Positions 52,675 through 61,733 of a stretch of DNA of 64,000 nucleotides are shown here, piece by piece. The position numbers and the translations under genes were made by a program. Numbering within the stretch: position 1 is the stretch's first letter; the number at the start of each line of letters is the position of its first letter. The notes beneath the pieces were generated by a model that was given only the letters and a program-made list of their open reading frames with translations, was not told the DNA's origin and searched no databases. This DNA comes from JAJYUU01 sp963822955. GTDB taxonomy: Bacteria; Actinomycetota; Actinomycetes; Streptosporangiales; Streptosporangiaceae. Location: positions 744,001-808,000 of the forward strand of contig CAWGJS010000002.1 in the NCBI GenBank assembly GCA_963822955.1. The letters are read 5' to 3'.

Positions 52675-55533
52675 TCAGTCCGAGAAGGCCTCGGGCGGCG
52701 GACATGCGCACATGAGGTTCCTGTCGCCGTAGGCCTGGTCGATCCGCCGCACCGGTGGCCAGTACTTCGAGCGCCGGTCGCCGCCAGCCGGGTAGGCGGC
52801 GGTCTCCCGGTCGTAACCGTGCTTCCAGTCACTACTGATGAGCATGCTCGCGGTGTGCGGCGCGTTCTTCAGCGGGTTGTCGGCGGGGTCCCAGTCCCCG
52901 GAAGCCACGATGTCGATCTCATGCCGGATGGCGATCATCGCGTCGCAGAACCGGTCCAGCTCGGCCAGGTCCTCGCTCTCGGTCGGCTCCACCATGAGCG
53001 TGCCGGCCACCGGGAACGACATCGTAGGCGCGTGGAACCCGTAGTCGATCAGCCGCTTGGCCACGTCCTCGGCAGTGATTCCGGTATGCGCGGTGATCGG
53101 CCTCAGGTCCAGGATGCACTCGTGGGCGACGAGCCCTCCGCGCCCGGTGTAGAGGACCGGGTAGTGCTCGGTCAGCCGCCGCGCTACGTAGTTCGCTGAC
53201 AGGATCGCTACCTGAGTCGCACGCCGGAGCCCATCCGCGCCCATCATCTTGATGTAGGCCCACGAGATCGGCAGGATGCCGGCCGACCCGTACGGCGCCG
53301 CCGCAACCGGGTGGCCGTGCTCTGCGTTGCCCGGCAGCCCGGGACCGGCCGGGTAGACCGGACCGGGCAGGAACACGCCCAGGTGCGCCCGCGCGGCTAC
53401 CGGGCCGACGCCCGGACCGCCGCCGCCATGCGGGATGCAGAAGGTCTTGTGCAGGTTCAGATGTGAGACGTCGGCGCCGAACTTGCCCGGCTTGGCCAGC
53501 CCGACTAGCGCGTTCAGGTTCGCGCCGTCCACATAGACCTGCCCGCCTGCATCGTGCACGGCCTCGCACACCGCGCCGATCGTCTCCTCGAACACGCCGT
53601 TCGTTGACGGGTAGGTCACCATGATCGCGGCCACTGTGCCCTGATGCGCGTCCAGCTTCGCGCGCAGGTCGCCGAGGTCGATGGCGCCGTCGGCGCCGCA
53701 CGTGACGACGACGACCCGCAGGCCCGCGAGCATCGCGCTGGCCGCGTTCGTGCCGTGCGCTGACTCCGGGATGAGGCAGACCGTCCGCTCCGGCTGGCCG
53801 ACGGAGCGGTGGTAGGCCCGGATCGCGAGCAAGCCCGCCAGCTCGCCTTGCGAACCCGCGTTCGGCTGCAGGCTGATCGCGTCATAGCCGGTGATGTCCA
53901 GCAGCGCAGCCGACAGCTCGCCGATCAGCTGCTGGTACCCGGCTGCTTGCCCGGCGGGCGCGAACGGGTGCAGCCCGGCGAACTCTGGCCAGCTGATCGC
54001 CTCCATCTCGGCGGCCGCGTTCAGCTTCATCGTGCAGGAGCCGAGCGGGATCATCGAGCGATCGAGAGCTATGTCACGGTCGGCCAGCGTGCGCAGGTAC
54101 CGCAGCATCGCGGTTTCGCTGCGATAGGTATGAAACACCGGATGGGTCAGGAACGAGCTCGTCCTCATCAATCCGGCTGGCAGGGCCGCGGCCGCCCCGG
54201 CTTCAGCAGCCTGCGCGGGCAGCGTCACCGGACGCCCGGCCAGCGCGCTGGCCACGGCCGCGATCTGCCCGTCGGTGGTCGTCTCGTCGAACGCAACGCC
54301 AACCTCGTCAGGACCCGCGAGGTAGACATTGATCCCCGCGGCGGCCGCGCGTGCGGCAGCGGCGGCCGCTTCCCCGGGCAGCACGAGCCGGACGGTGTCG
54401 AAGAAGGCCTTCGAGCTCGTTTCGTAGCCAAGGTCAGTCATCGCCTGAGCGAATCGCACCGCCTTGCCGTGCACCGACCGCGCGATCGAGCTGAGGCCAT
54501 CCGGTCCGTGGTAGGCCGCGTACATGGCGGCGATGACCGCGAGCAGGACCTGGGCGGTACAGATGTTGCTGGTCGCCTTCTCGCGGCGGATGTGCTGCTC
54601 GCGGGCTTGCAGCGCGAGCCGGTAGGCCGGGTGCCCGTCGGCATCGACAGAGACGCCGACGATGCGGCCGGGCAGCTGGCGCTTGAGTGCGTCCTGCACG
54701 CAGATATAGCCAGCCTGCGGGCCGCCGTACCCCATCGGCACGCCGAACCGCTGCGTGCTGCCCACCGCTATGTCAGCGCCGAGCTCACCGGGCGGGGTCA
54801 GGAGCGTCATGGCGAGCAGGTCGGCAGCCACCACAGCCAGTGCACCTGCCTGGTGCACGGCGGCGGCCAACGGGGCCAGGTCGCGCACTTCGCCGCTGGC
54901 GGCGGGGTACTGCATCAGCACGCCGAACAGCTCGCCAGGCTCCTGCGCTGCGATCAGCTCGGGAGTGACCCGGCCGGTCACCAGCCTGATGCCGAGTGGC
55001 TCAGCCCTGGTGGCCAGAACGGCAAGGGTCTGCGGCAGGCAGTCGGAATCGGCCAGGAACACGCTGCCCTTACCGCGCGCGCGCCGGGCCAGCGTCATCG
55101 CCTCGGCTGCGGCGGCGGCCTCGTCCAGCATCGAGGCCCCGGCCACCGGGAGGCCAGTCAGATCCTCGACCATCGTCTGGAAGTTCAGCAGTGCCTCAAG
55201 GCGGCCCTGCGATATCTCCGGCTGATACGGGGTGTACGCGGTATACCAGGCCGGGTTCTCCAGCACGTTCCGCTTGATGACGGCCGGGGTATGCGTGCCG
55301 TAGTAGCCCAGGCCAATCATCGAGGTAGCAACGGCGTTCAGGCTGCCAAGCCGCCGCAGTTCGGCGAGCGCATCCGCTTCGGTCACTGCCTCGGGCAGGC
55401 TCAGCTCGGCATTCGCCAGCCCGCCCGGCAGTGCTGCGCGGGTGAGCTCGTCGAGTGAGGCATAGCCGACGACTTGAAGCATCCGGGCCTGGGCAACCTC
55501 AGCGGGCCCGATATGACGCTGACTGAATTCCAC
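52675..55533 (-). CDS. gcvP: Glycine dehydrogenase (aminomethyl-transferring), GcvP
   Basis: P-protein of the glycine cleavage system, a PLP enzyme decarboxylating glycine onto the lipoyl H-protein. About 952 residues from GTG 55533, which GGGAGG precedes closely; an in-frame ATG at 55566 gives 963. N-terminal FSQRHIGPAEVAQARML, QPEISQGRLEALLNFQTMVE and the PLP Lys in DVSHLNLHKTFCIPHGGGGP are present, as is GVFEETIGAVCEAVHDAGGQ. The C-terminus TESEDLAELDRFCDAMIAIR is intact. Expression is probably controlled by the glycine riboswitch in its leader. gcvT and gcvH are not adjacent. Confidence 0.95.
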   Translation of the reverse strand: MEFSQRHIGPAEVAQARMLQVVGYASLDELTRAALPGGLANAELSLPEAVTEADALAELRRLGSLNAVATSMIGLGYYGTHTPAVIKRNVLENPAWYTAYTPYQPEISQGRLEALLNFQTMVEDLTGLPVAGASMLDEAAAAAEAMTLARRARGKGSVFLADSDCLPQTLAVLATRAEPLGIRLVTGRVTPELIAAQEPGELFGVLMQYPAASGEVRDLAPLAAAVHQAGALAVVAADLLAMTLLTPPGELGADIAVGSTQRFGVPMGYGGPQAGYICVQDALKRQLPGRIVGVSVDADGHPAYRLALQAREQHIRREKATSNICTAQVLLAVIAAMYAAYHGPDGLSSIARSVHGKAVRFAQAMTDLGYETSSKAFFDTVRLVLPGEAAAAAARAAAAGINVYLAGPDEVGVAFDETTTDGQIAAVASALAGRPVTLPAQAAEAGAAAALPAGLMRTSSFLTHPVFHTYRSETAMLRYLRTLADRDIALDRSMIPLGSCTMKLNAAAEMEAISWPEFAGLHPFAPAGQAAGYQQLIGELSAALLDITGYDAISLQPNAGSQGELAGLLAIRAYHRSVGQPERTVCLIPESAHGTNAASAMLAGLRVVVVTCGADGAIDLGDLRAKLDAHQGTVAAIMVTYPSTNGVFEETIGAVCEAVHDAGGQVYVDGANLNALVGLAKPGKFGADVSHLNLHKTFCIPHGGGGPGVGPVAARAHLGVFLPGPVYPAGPGLPGNAEHGHPVAAAPYGSAGILPISWAYIKMMGADGLRRATQVAILSANYVARRLTEHYPVLYTGRGGLVAHECILDLRPITAHTGITAEDVAKRLIDYGFHAPTMSFPVAGTLMVEPTESEDLAELDRFCDAMIAIRHEIDIVASGDWDPADNPLKNAPHTASMLISSDWKHGYDRETAAYPAGGDRRSKYWPPVRRIDQAYGDRNLMCACPPPEAFSD

Positions 55534-55605
55534 GGGAGCCTCCCAGAAGGTGACGAAACTCCCCATCTGTCAACCGCAGCGCCGCGGGCTTCAGAGTATG
55601 CACAC

Positions 55606-55692
55606 TGCCCGGTCCTGCTTGCCTGAGAGGTTCCGGGGAGGTTGCCCCTTCGGCGCCTCGCGCTGGCTGCGCGAAGTCTCTCCCGGCCAGTG
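55606..55692 (-). ncRNA. Glycine riboswitch aptamer in the gcvP leader
   Basis: On the minus strand the conserved order is present: CCGGGAGAGAC, a P2-like stem (TTCGCGCAGCCAGCGCGA), GGCGCCGAAGGGGCAACC, then CCGGAACCTCTCAGGCAAG and AGGACCGGGCAG. The GAGAG and CTCTC blocks pair as the P1/P2 framing, and GCCGAAGGGGCAA is the near-invariant core. One aptamer is visible, about 75 nt before the gcvP start. Glycine binding is expected to turn gcvP on. Confidence 0.88.
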
Positions 55693-55800
55693 TGATGGCC
55701 TTCAGGGCACCGAGCCTACCCGAGCGGCGCACGATTCCGGGCCTGCTGGGTAACTAACCAGGCAGGCAGTCTGGGTGGGTCTATGGCCGGGGGGGCGTGA

Positions 55801-56094
55801 ATGCCAGCCGGACGGGTGGCCGCGGTGCGAGGTATTGCGGTGATCACGGCCCTGGCCGGAGTTGTGCTCTCCGGCTGCGGCCTGTCTTTCAACAGCGGCG
55901 GCCGCGATCAGGCCTACCGCAGCGGCTACGCGGCTGGAGTCGCCGCCCGGGCCCATCACAAGTTTGCGCACGGGGCGACCAGGCTGCACGTCACGGCCTT
56001 CTGCGTCGAAACGGCCGCCACTGACGTCCGCAGCGTCAAGGGCCCAGTCCTGCCGTGGACCGAAGGGTTCGAGAAAGGCTGCCTGCACAAGTAA
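55801..56094 (+). CDS. Small putative lipoprotein
   Basis: A 97-residue protein. The N-terminus RVAAVRGIAVITALAGVVLS followed by GC is a lipoprotein signal peptide with lipobox VLSGC at about residue 26. The mature part is short with Gly/Tyr/Ala (QAYRSGYAAGVAARAH) and two further cysteines (FCVETA, KGCLHK) that could form a disulfide. A G-run lies immediately before ATG 55801. It is divergent to gcvP. Family not recognised. Confidence 0.7.
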   Translation: MPAGRVAAVRGIAVITALAGVVLSGCGLSFNSGGRDQAYRSGYAAGVAARAHHKFAHGATRLHVTAFCVETAATDVRSVKGPVLPWTEGFEKGCLHK

Positions 56095-56119
56095 GCGCTG
56101 TATTAGCCAGGGCGGGGGG

Positions 56120-56728
56120 CTAACCAGTCCTGCGGGCCCTGCGGCTCGCCAGCTCATCCGCTGTCGCTGAGCCCGGCTCATCGCCCGGCCGCTCTGCGGG
56201 CAGCTCAGCCAGCGTGCCCTCGATCTCCAGCCAGACCCGGCCGAGCGCAATGCCGAACACGCCCTGCCCGCCTGCCAGCAGGTCGACGACCTCGTCCGGG
56301 GAGGTGCACTCATACACGCTCACGCCGTCGCTCATGAGCGTCACCTTGGCTAGATCGGCCGTCCCGTGGTCGCGCAGGTAGGCCACGGCCGCCCTGATCT
56401 GCTGGAGCGAGATGCCGGTGTCGAGCAGGCGCTTTACTACCTTAAGTACTAGGATGTCGCGAAAACCATACAGCCGTTGCGTACCGGAGCCACTGGCTGC
56501 GCGGATGCTCGGCTCTACCAGCCCGGTCCGGGCCCAGTAATCGAGCTGCCGGTAGGTGATGCCTGCGGCCGCACACGCCGTGGGGCCGCGGTAGCCCAGC
56601 TCCTCTTGCTGCTCAGCAGCTGGCTCGCCGAAAAGCAGTTCCTGCTGCCCGGCCGGCAAGCTCCCGCTGCCCGCGCGCTTAGGCGCTGGCCAATCGCCGG
56701 CAGGTACTGTGCTCCGCTTCACTGCCAC
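56120..56728 (-). CDS. MerR-family regulator (ResR/McdR-like)
   Basis: About 202 residues. The MerR helix-turn-helix lies in mid-protein: YRGPTACAAAGITYRQLDYW then ARTGLVEPSIRAASGSGTQR and LYGFRDILVLKVVKRLLDTG, followed by ISLQQIRAAVAYLRDHG. Unlike typical MerR proteins it has a 60-residue N-terminal extension and an acidic C-terminus. GTG 56728 is preceded by GGAGG (GTG 56722 also possible). The order FHA-MerR-DUF151-MerR-gcvP matches M. tuberculosis Rv1827-Rv1832, in which the corresponding gene (Rv1830) controls growth-phase and division genes. Confidence 0.87.
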   Translation of the reverse strand: MAVKRSTVPAGDWPAPKRAGSGSLPAGQQELLFGEPAAEQQEELGYRGPTACAAAGITYRQLDYWARTGLVEPSIRAASGSGTQRLYGFRDILVLKVVKRLLDTGISLQQIRAAVAYLRDHGTADLAKVTLMSDGVSVYECTSPDEVVDLLAGGQGVFGIALGRVWLEIEGTLAELPAERPGDEPGSATADELASRRARRTG

Positions 56729-56874
56729 ACCCACCTCCGGCCCAGGGCGCGGGTTGCCCAGGTACACCTCTCGCACGTTAGGCCGCCGAGCGTGGCAACG
56801 TCAACGATCTCGGACGGCGCGTCGCGGTCCCGGTCAGGCGGCATATGGTCGGTCATAACGGCGCGTCCAGCGGC

Positions 56875-57345
56875 TCAGGTAGACCGGCCGAAATCCTCGG
56901 GAGTAATTGAGTCGAGGAACTCCCGGAACTTCTCGACTTCGTCTTCCTGCTCGTCCGGAATGGCTACGCCGGCCTCGTCCAGGATCTCGTCACGGACATA
57001 GATCGCGGCACCCGTGCGCAAGGCCAGCGCGATCGAGTCCGAGGGGCGGGCGCTGACCTCCCGGCCATTGGAGAAGATGAGATCGGCGAAGAAAATGCCG
57101 TCCCGGAGCGCGGTGATATTGACAGTGGTCAGCCGGACTTCAAGCACCTCGAGCATGTCTCGCATCAGGTCATGCGTCAGCGGCCGCTGGGGCACCATGC
57201 CCTGCTGCGCAAAGGCGATCGCCGTAGCTTCGTTGGGCCCGATCCAGATCGGCAGGTAGCGCTCGCCCTCGGTCTCCTTCAGCAGGACGATCGGGTTGTT
57301 CGTGGCCATCTCCACCCGGACGCCGACAACCTCCATCTGCCTCAC
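56875..57345 (-). CDS. Bifunctional nuclease family protein (DUF151)
   Basis: A 156-residue DUF151 protein. RYLPIWIGPNEATAIAFAQQ, PLTHDLMRDMLEVLEVRL and FADLIFSNGREVSARPSDSI are family-typical; the acidic end DEQEDEVEKFREFLDSITPE matches the mycobacterial orthologue. GTG 57345 aligns with the family start and has ACGGAG upstream; an ATG 15 nt earlier is in frame. Some plant relatives show DNase/RNase activity; the bacterial role is unsettled. It lies between the two MerR-type genes. Confidence 0.92.
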   Translation of the reverse strand: MRQMEVVGVRVEMATNNPIVLLKETEGERYLPIWIGPNEATAIAFAQQGMVPQRPLTHDLMRDMLEVLEVRLTTVNITALRDGIFFADLIFSNGREVSARPSDSIALALRTGAAIYVRDEILDEAGVAIPDEQEDEVEKFREFLDSITPEDFGRST

Positions 57346-57526
57346 GGCGGCTCCGTCCATATCCGCGCCTGCGCGCTGCGGTCACTTGCGGATCTGCCTA
57401 CTGGCATTCCCCTTCGGCCTGCAGGCACTCCCTTTGTCAAAGTACACCCGCAATCGCAGGAGGCCAGCCCTCGGTCGGAGGCATGGCGGCGGCGAAAGCA
57501 TCGCGGCGGGGATGCAGCAGACACCG

Positions 57527-58322
57527 TCATGCGCTGGCTCCCTCAACACCGCGCGCCGCCTGGCCGGCGTCGCGCTGACCGAGGTGGGATTGGCCGAGGG
57601 TTCCCTGCATCAGCCCGGCCTCAGCCAGGGCGCCTTCCACCAGGGCCCCGTGCAGGCCGAGTACCAGCTCGGCGAGCTCGACTGCAGTGCGAGCAGCGAG
57701 ATCCCTGGCACCGGCCCCCCGCTGTCGCTGGATCGGCGCCACCAGGCTCTCGATCATGGTGGTCTCGCGCTCGGCCGCCGCCCTGACGGCCCTCAGGTGG
57801 CGTGCCTCAACGCCATACGCCGTCAGTGCCACCGCCGTCCTGGCAACCTGCAGGGCCTCCGGGGCGTACTGCCTGCCAATCCGCCTGAGCAGGCCGAAAG
57901 TCTCGAGCTCGGTGAGCAGCGCATCGGTCAGGCCCGCAGCCTCGACCAGTTCTCGCCTGCTCAGCGGCTGGCCCGGATGGATGCCTGCAGCGGGATGGCT
58001 GTCCGGGCCGGGATGTGCAGCCTGCCGCGACTGCACAGGCCGCCGCCAGCGAGTCGGCCGCCGCCGTCTCCAGCCTGGCTAGCCGCTCCCTGATGACCCG
58101 CAGCGGCAGATAGTGATCGCGCTGGGCCGCGAGAACGTACCTCAGGCGGTCAATGTCGGCAGCGCAGAATCGCCGGTAGCCACTGGGTGACCGCGCCGGA
58201 GCCAGCAGTCCCTCGGTCTCCAGGAACCTGATCTTAGAGACGCTGACGTCCGGGAAGTCAGCGCGGAGCTGGGCCAGGACCTCGCTGATGCCGAAGTATC
58301 CGTGCTGGGGCGGGCCGCTCAT
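57527..58322 (-). CDS. ftsR: MerR-family FtsR-like cell-division regulator, interrupted by a +1 frameshift
   Basis: The N-terminal winged HTH (FGISEVLAQLRADFPDVSVS, then KIRFLETEGLLAPARSPSGY and RRFCAADIDRLRYVLAAQRD) continues to LARLETAAADSLAAA. After a +1 shift near 58020-58050 the second half resumes with PLSRRELVEAAGLTDALLTE, FGLLRRIGRQYAPEALQVAR and an effector-like helical region ending GALVEGALAEAG. Together about 264 residues, a normal length for the Rv1828/FtsR family, which activates ftsZ in corynebacteria. It overlaps the FHA gene by 4 nt. The symbol is by synteny and similarity to that family. Confidence 0.82.
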
Positions 58323-58864
58323 CCCCCGACCCGCGAGCCTCCGCCGTACTCGGCCGCAGGCCCTGGTCCGAGCAGGAACACCAGCCGGAACTTGCCCACC
58401 TGAACTTCGTCGCCCTCACGCAGATCGGCTTCCTCGATCCGCTCCCTGTTGACGTAGGTGCCGTTCAGGCTGCCCACGTCGCGTACCACGAACCGGCCGC
58501 CCTGCCGGTAGAACTCGGCGTGCCGCCTCGAGACCGTCACGTCATCCAGGAAGATGTCGCTTTCGGGATGGCGGCCTACCAGCGTCAGGTCACTGTCCAG
58601 CAGGAAGCGGCTGCCCGCGTTGGGGCCGCGCAGGACGGCCAGCAGTGCGGTGCCTGGCGGCAGCGTGGCCACCGCGGCAGCGTCGTCAGCCGCAAGTTCT
58701 TCGCCGGCATCGGTGTCCAGGTCACTGCCGGCCAGCGAGATTGTCGACGTGGTGTCCGCTGCCCGGTCTGCTGGCAGCCGGACCAGAGCCGTGCCGCAGT
58801 GCGAGCAGAACCGGGCACCTTCCGGATTCTCTGCTCCGCACGCTGTGCAGTAGACGCTGGGCAT
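58319..58864 (-). CDS. GarA-like FHA-domain protein with N-terminal zinc ribbon
   Basis: A 181-residue signalling protein. Residues 5-25 form a zinc ribbon (YCTACGAENPEGARFCSHCG, two CxxC). A short segment DTTSTISLAG follows, matching the TT phospho-switch of mycobacterial GarA/OdhI. The FHA domain then shows LVGRHPESDIFLDDVTVSRR and GSLNGTYVNRERIEE (phosphothreonine-binding Arg, Ser, Asn). ATG 58864 is chosen because upstream residues are low-complexity. By family it inhibits 2-oxoglutarate dehydrogenase or glutamate dehydrogenase depending on phosphorylation by Ser/Thr kinases. It overlaps the ftsR-like gene. Confidence 0.9.
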   Translation of the reverse strand: MPSVYCTACGAENPEGARFCSHCGTALVRLPADRAADTTSTISLAGSDLDTDAGEELAADDAAAVATLPPGTALLAVLRGPNAGSRFLLDSDLTLVGRHPESDIFLDDVTVSRRHAEFYRQGGRFVVRDVGSLNGTYVNRERIEEADLREGDEVQVGKFRLVFLLGPGPAAEYGGGSRVGG

Positions 58865-59218
58865 CAGATCGCCGAGCCTCCCATTCGTCTGATGAGTGCC
58901 GGAAGCCGAGGCAGCACCCGCCGCAGCGGGGATTCGCGCCAAATCCGGTGCCATCTCCCACGCTACCTGCGGCGAATGCTGACGGTCCATGCGCCGTGGA
59001 CGCCGCGGGCGCAACCGCCCCGGGCCCCACCCGGCGCGCCGCCCAGACCATTCGGAGCCGCGCTCGCCATCGCCGCGACGCCTTCGCCACATGTTGGCCG
59101 CACCTCCGCCGTACCGCTCGGGACTGCCGCCCGGCACCCGTTACCCAGAGCCACCTGAGCGGCGATTGTCTCACGGTTCGCGGCATCCCCGCCGCCAGTC
59201 GGGTCAGGCAGGTAGGGA
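58865..59218. other. GC-rich interval without a recognised gene
   Basis: 354 nt between the FHA gene and the end of the GDP-mannose gene. In mycobacteria the comparable place holds gcvH and DUF881 genes; none is recognisable here. Long open frames on the minus strand are Arg/Gly-rich and look like GC-bias artefacts. Confidence 0.4.
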
Positions 59219-61717
59219 TCAGCGCCCGGCCCGCTCCACGACCGCGCCCCACTCGTCAAGCAGAGCGTGCGCCGTATCGGCGTCCGGTCCCTCGGCCCAC
59301 AGGTGCGTGACAGCCTCGGACGGGTCGGGCAGCACCAGCACCCAGCCCTGGCCCGGCTCGATCACGCGGACCCCGTCGGTCGTGTCGAGCTCCCTGTCGC
59401 CCGCCGCCTCCACCACGGTCCGCATGACCATGCCCTTAGCTGCCCAGGGCGTCGGCATCGAGCGCTTGAGCAGGTTAGCCTCCGGGATCCGGGCGCCAAT
59501 CTGGCTCAGCGTCAGCTTGGTCCTGGCGACCAGGCCGAGCAACTGGGCGAAGGCTGCTATGCCGTCGATCGACCGGCTGAAGCCAGGGACGACGAAGCCC
59601 CCCTTGCCGTCCGCGGCAAAGATCACGTCCGGAGCAGATGCCGCCTCGTAGAGTGCGTGCACTGATGTCGCCGTCCAGATCACCTCAATGCCGTGGTAGC
59701 GGCAGACGTCCTCGGCGACCCTGGTGGTGGTGACCGGCAGGGCCACCCGCCCGTGGTGCCGTTCGGCGGCGATCAGGTCCAGCACTATCAGCAGCGCACG
59801 GTCGTCGCTGACCAGCGAGCCCTTGTCATCGACCAGCGCGATGCGCTCGCCAACCGGGTCGAACCTGACTCCGAACGCGGCCCCGAACGACGAGACGAGC
59901 TCGGCCAGCCGGTGCATGTCGGCCCGGACTGCCGCCACGGGCTGCGTCGGCGACGACTCATCCAGCCGGTTGTTCACCGTCAGCACGTCCACGCCGATCT
60001 TCCCGAGCAGCCAGGGGAGGACCAGTGACGTCGTGCCCCCGGCGCAGTCAGCTACCACCCGCAGCCCGGCACCGAACACTCCGGTCATGTCGACGGAGCG
60101 AACCAGCTCGTGCGTGTAGGCCTCGATCACCCTGGGCGGGTAGGACAGCTCGGCGATCTCGCCGGGGAATGCCCGGCGGTACTCCTGGCGGGAGAAGACC
60201 CGCTCCAGCTTGCGCTGGGCCGCCTCGGACAGGTCGGCGCCGTCGGCGTCCATGAAGATGATGTCCAGCGACTGCGGGTCGCCCGGCGTCGTCCGCAGCG
60301 CGATCCCGCCGCTGCAGTCGCTGCGCGCAGTCTCGAACCTGGCCAGCGGCATCGGCTGGGCCTCGAGGTCGACGACGTTGATGGCGCTGGCGTTGAGCGC
60401 ACCGTGCACAGCGCGCTTCAGCGCCCGGGCGGCCCTGGAGGCGTCCCGCGAGGTGGTGACGATCGAGCCCTTCTTCAGCGTGGTGGCATACGCGCTGGCC
60501 AGCCGGACGCATAGTTCCGGCGTGATCTCGACGTTGACCAGCCCGGACACCCCGCGCGGGCCGAACAGCGTGCGCTGGCCGCGCGATTCCCAGATCACGC
60601 TGGTATTCACGACCGCGCCGGCTTCGATGGTCTTGAACGGATAGACCTTGACCCCGGCCGACACGTAGCTGTCCGGCTCGATGACGCACTCGTCCCCGAC
60701 GACCGCGCCCTCCTCGATCCTGGCCTGGCTCATGACGTCGGTGTTCTTGCCGACGACGCACCCCCGAAGCGTGGCCCCGCGCCCCACGTACACGTTGTTG
60801 TGCACGATGGCCCGGTGCAGGAACGCGCCTTCCTTGACGATCACGTTGCTGCCGACGACCGTGAGCTCCCGCAACTGCGCCCCGGCCTCGATCTTGGCGT
60901 AATCACCAACGCACAGCGGGCCCGTCAGCACCGCCTCCGGGTCGACTTCAGCGCCGTCGGCGATCCAGACACCGGGCGATACCTCGAATCCGTCGATCTG
61001 GACGTTAACCTTGCCGGTCAGCACGTCGGCCTGGGCCTTGGCGTAGCTCTCGAGAGAGCCGACATCCTCCCAGTAGCCGTCGGCGATCCAGCCATACAGC
61101 GGTGCGCCGTTCTCGAGCAGTTTCGGGAACACGTCGGCGGACCAGTCCACGACCTGACCAGCCGGCACGTGGTCGAGTACCTCTGGCTCCATGACGTAGA
61201 TGCCGGTGTTGACGGTGTCGGAGAACACCTGGCCCCAGGTCGGCTTCTCCAGGAAGCGCTGAATCTTCCCGTCGTCGTCGACGATCACGATTCCGAATTC
61301 CAGCGGGTCGGGCACCCGCGCGAGCGCGACCGTCACCAGCGCGTTGTTGTCCTTGTGGAAGGCGATCAGGTCGGACAGGTCGATGTCGGTCAGCGCGTCG
61401 CCAGAGATCACCAGGAACGGCCCGTCTCGGAGCGCGTCCTCGGCGTTCTTCACGCTGCCTGCGGTACCGAGTGGCGTCTCCTCGGTCGCGTACTGCAGGC
61501 TCATGCCGAAGTCCTCGCCGTCACCGAAGTAGTTCCGCACGATGGAGGCAAGGAACTGCACGGTGACGACGGTCTCGGTGAGGCCATGGCGGCGCAGCAG
61601 CCGCAGAACGTGTTCCATGATTGGCCGGTTTGCCACGGGGAGCATTGGTTTAGGCTGGTTTGCCGTCATCGGGCGCAGCCGGGTTCCCTCGCCGCCCGCC
61701 ATAACCACGGCTTTCAC
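59219..61717 (-). CDS. Fused mannose-1-phosphate guanylyltransferase / phosphomannomutase-like protein
   Basis: A three-part protein of 832 residues. Residues 1-240 are a nucleotidyltransferase: KAVVMAGGEGTRLRPMTANQ binds GTP/Mg, followed by GTAGSVKNAEDAL. About 250-375 is a left-handed beta-helix of hexapeptide repeats (VWIADGAEVDPEAVLTGPL and similar). About 380-832 is a phosphohexomutase-like domain with STATTL-like substitution at TTSRDASRAARALKR, DADGADL as the metal loop and FDPVGERIALVDD. GTG 61717 is chosen since upstream residues are not conserved. The usual active Ser motif TASHNP is not evident, so mutase activity is uncertain. It supplies GDP-mannose for glycans. Confidence 0.9.
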   Translation of the reverse strand: MKAVVMAGGEGTRLRPMTANQPKPMLPVANRPIMEHVLRLLRRHGLTETVVTVQFLASIVRNYFGDGEDFGMSLQYATEETPLGTAGSVKNAEDALRDGPFLVISGDALTDIDLSDLIAFHKDNNALVTVALARVPDPLEFGIVIVDDDGKIQRFLEKPTWGQVFSDTVNTGIYVMEPEVLDHVPAGQVVDWSADVFPKLLENGAPLYGWIADGYWEDVGSLESYAKAQADVLTGKVNVQIDGFEVSPGVWIADGAEVDPEAVLTGPLCVGDYAKIEAGAQLRELTVVGSNVIVKEGAFLHRAIVHNNVYVGRGATLRGCVVGKNTDVMSQARIEEGAVVGDECVIEPDSYVSAGVKVYPFKTIEAGAVVNTSVIWESRGQRTLFGPRGVSGLVNVEITPELCVRLASAYATTLKKGSIVTTSRDASRAARALKRAVHGALNASAINVVDLEAQPMPLARFETARSDCSGGIALRTTPGDPQSLDIIFMDADGADLSEAAQRKLERVFSRQEYRRAFPGEIAELSYPPRVIEAYTHELVRSVDMTGVFGAGLRVVADCAGGTTSLVLPWLLGKIGVDVLTVNNRLDESSPTQPVAAVRADMHRLAELVSSFGAAFGVRFDPVGERIALVDDKGSLVSDDRALLIVLDLIAAERHHGRVALPVTTTRVAEDVCRYHGIEVIWTATSVHALYEAASAPDVIFAADGKGGFVVPGFSRSIDGIAAFAQLLGLVARTKLTLSQIGARIPEANLLKRSMPTPWAAKGMVMRTVVEAAGDRELDTTDGVRVIEPGQGWVLVLPDPSEAVTHLWAEGPDADTAHALLDEWGAVVERAGR

Positions 61718-61733
61718 GGCTTGACCACCGGCT

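Noticed and set aside
58722..59252. A gcvH or DUF881-type gene in the gap upstream of the FHA gene
   Set aside because: No lipoyl-lysine motif or membrane helix could be found; the frames are Arg/Gly-rich shadows.
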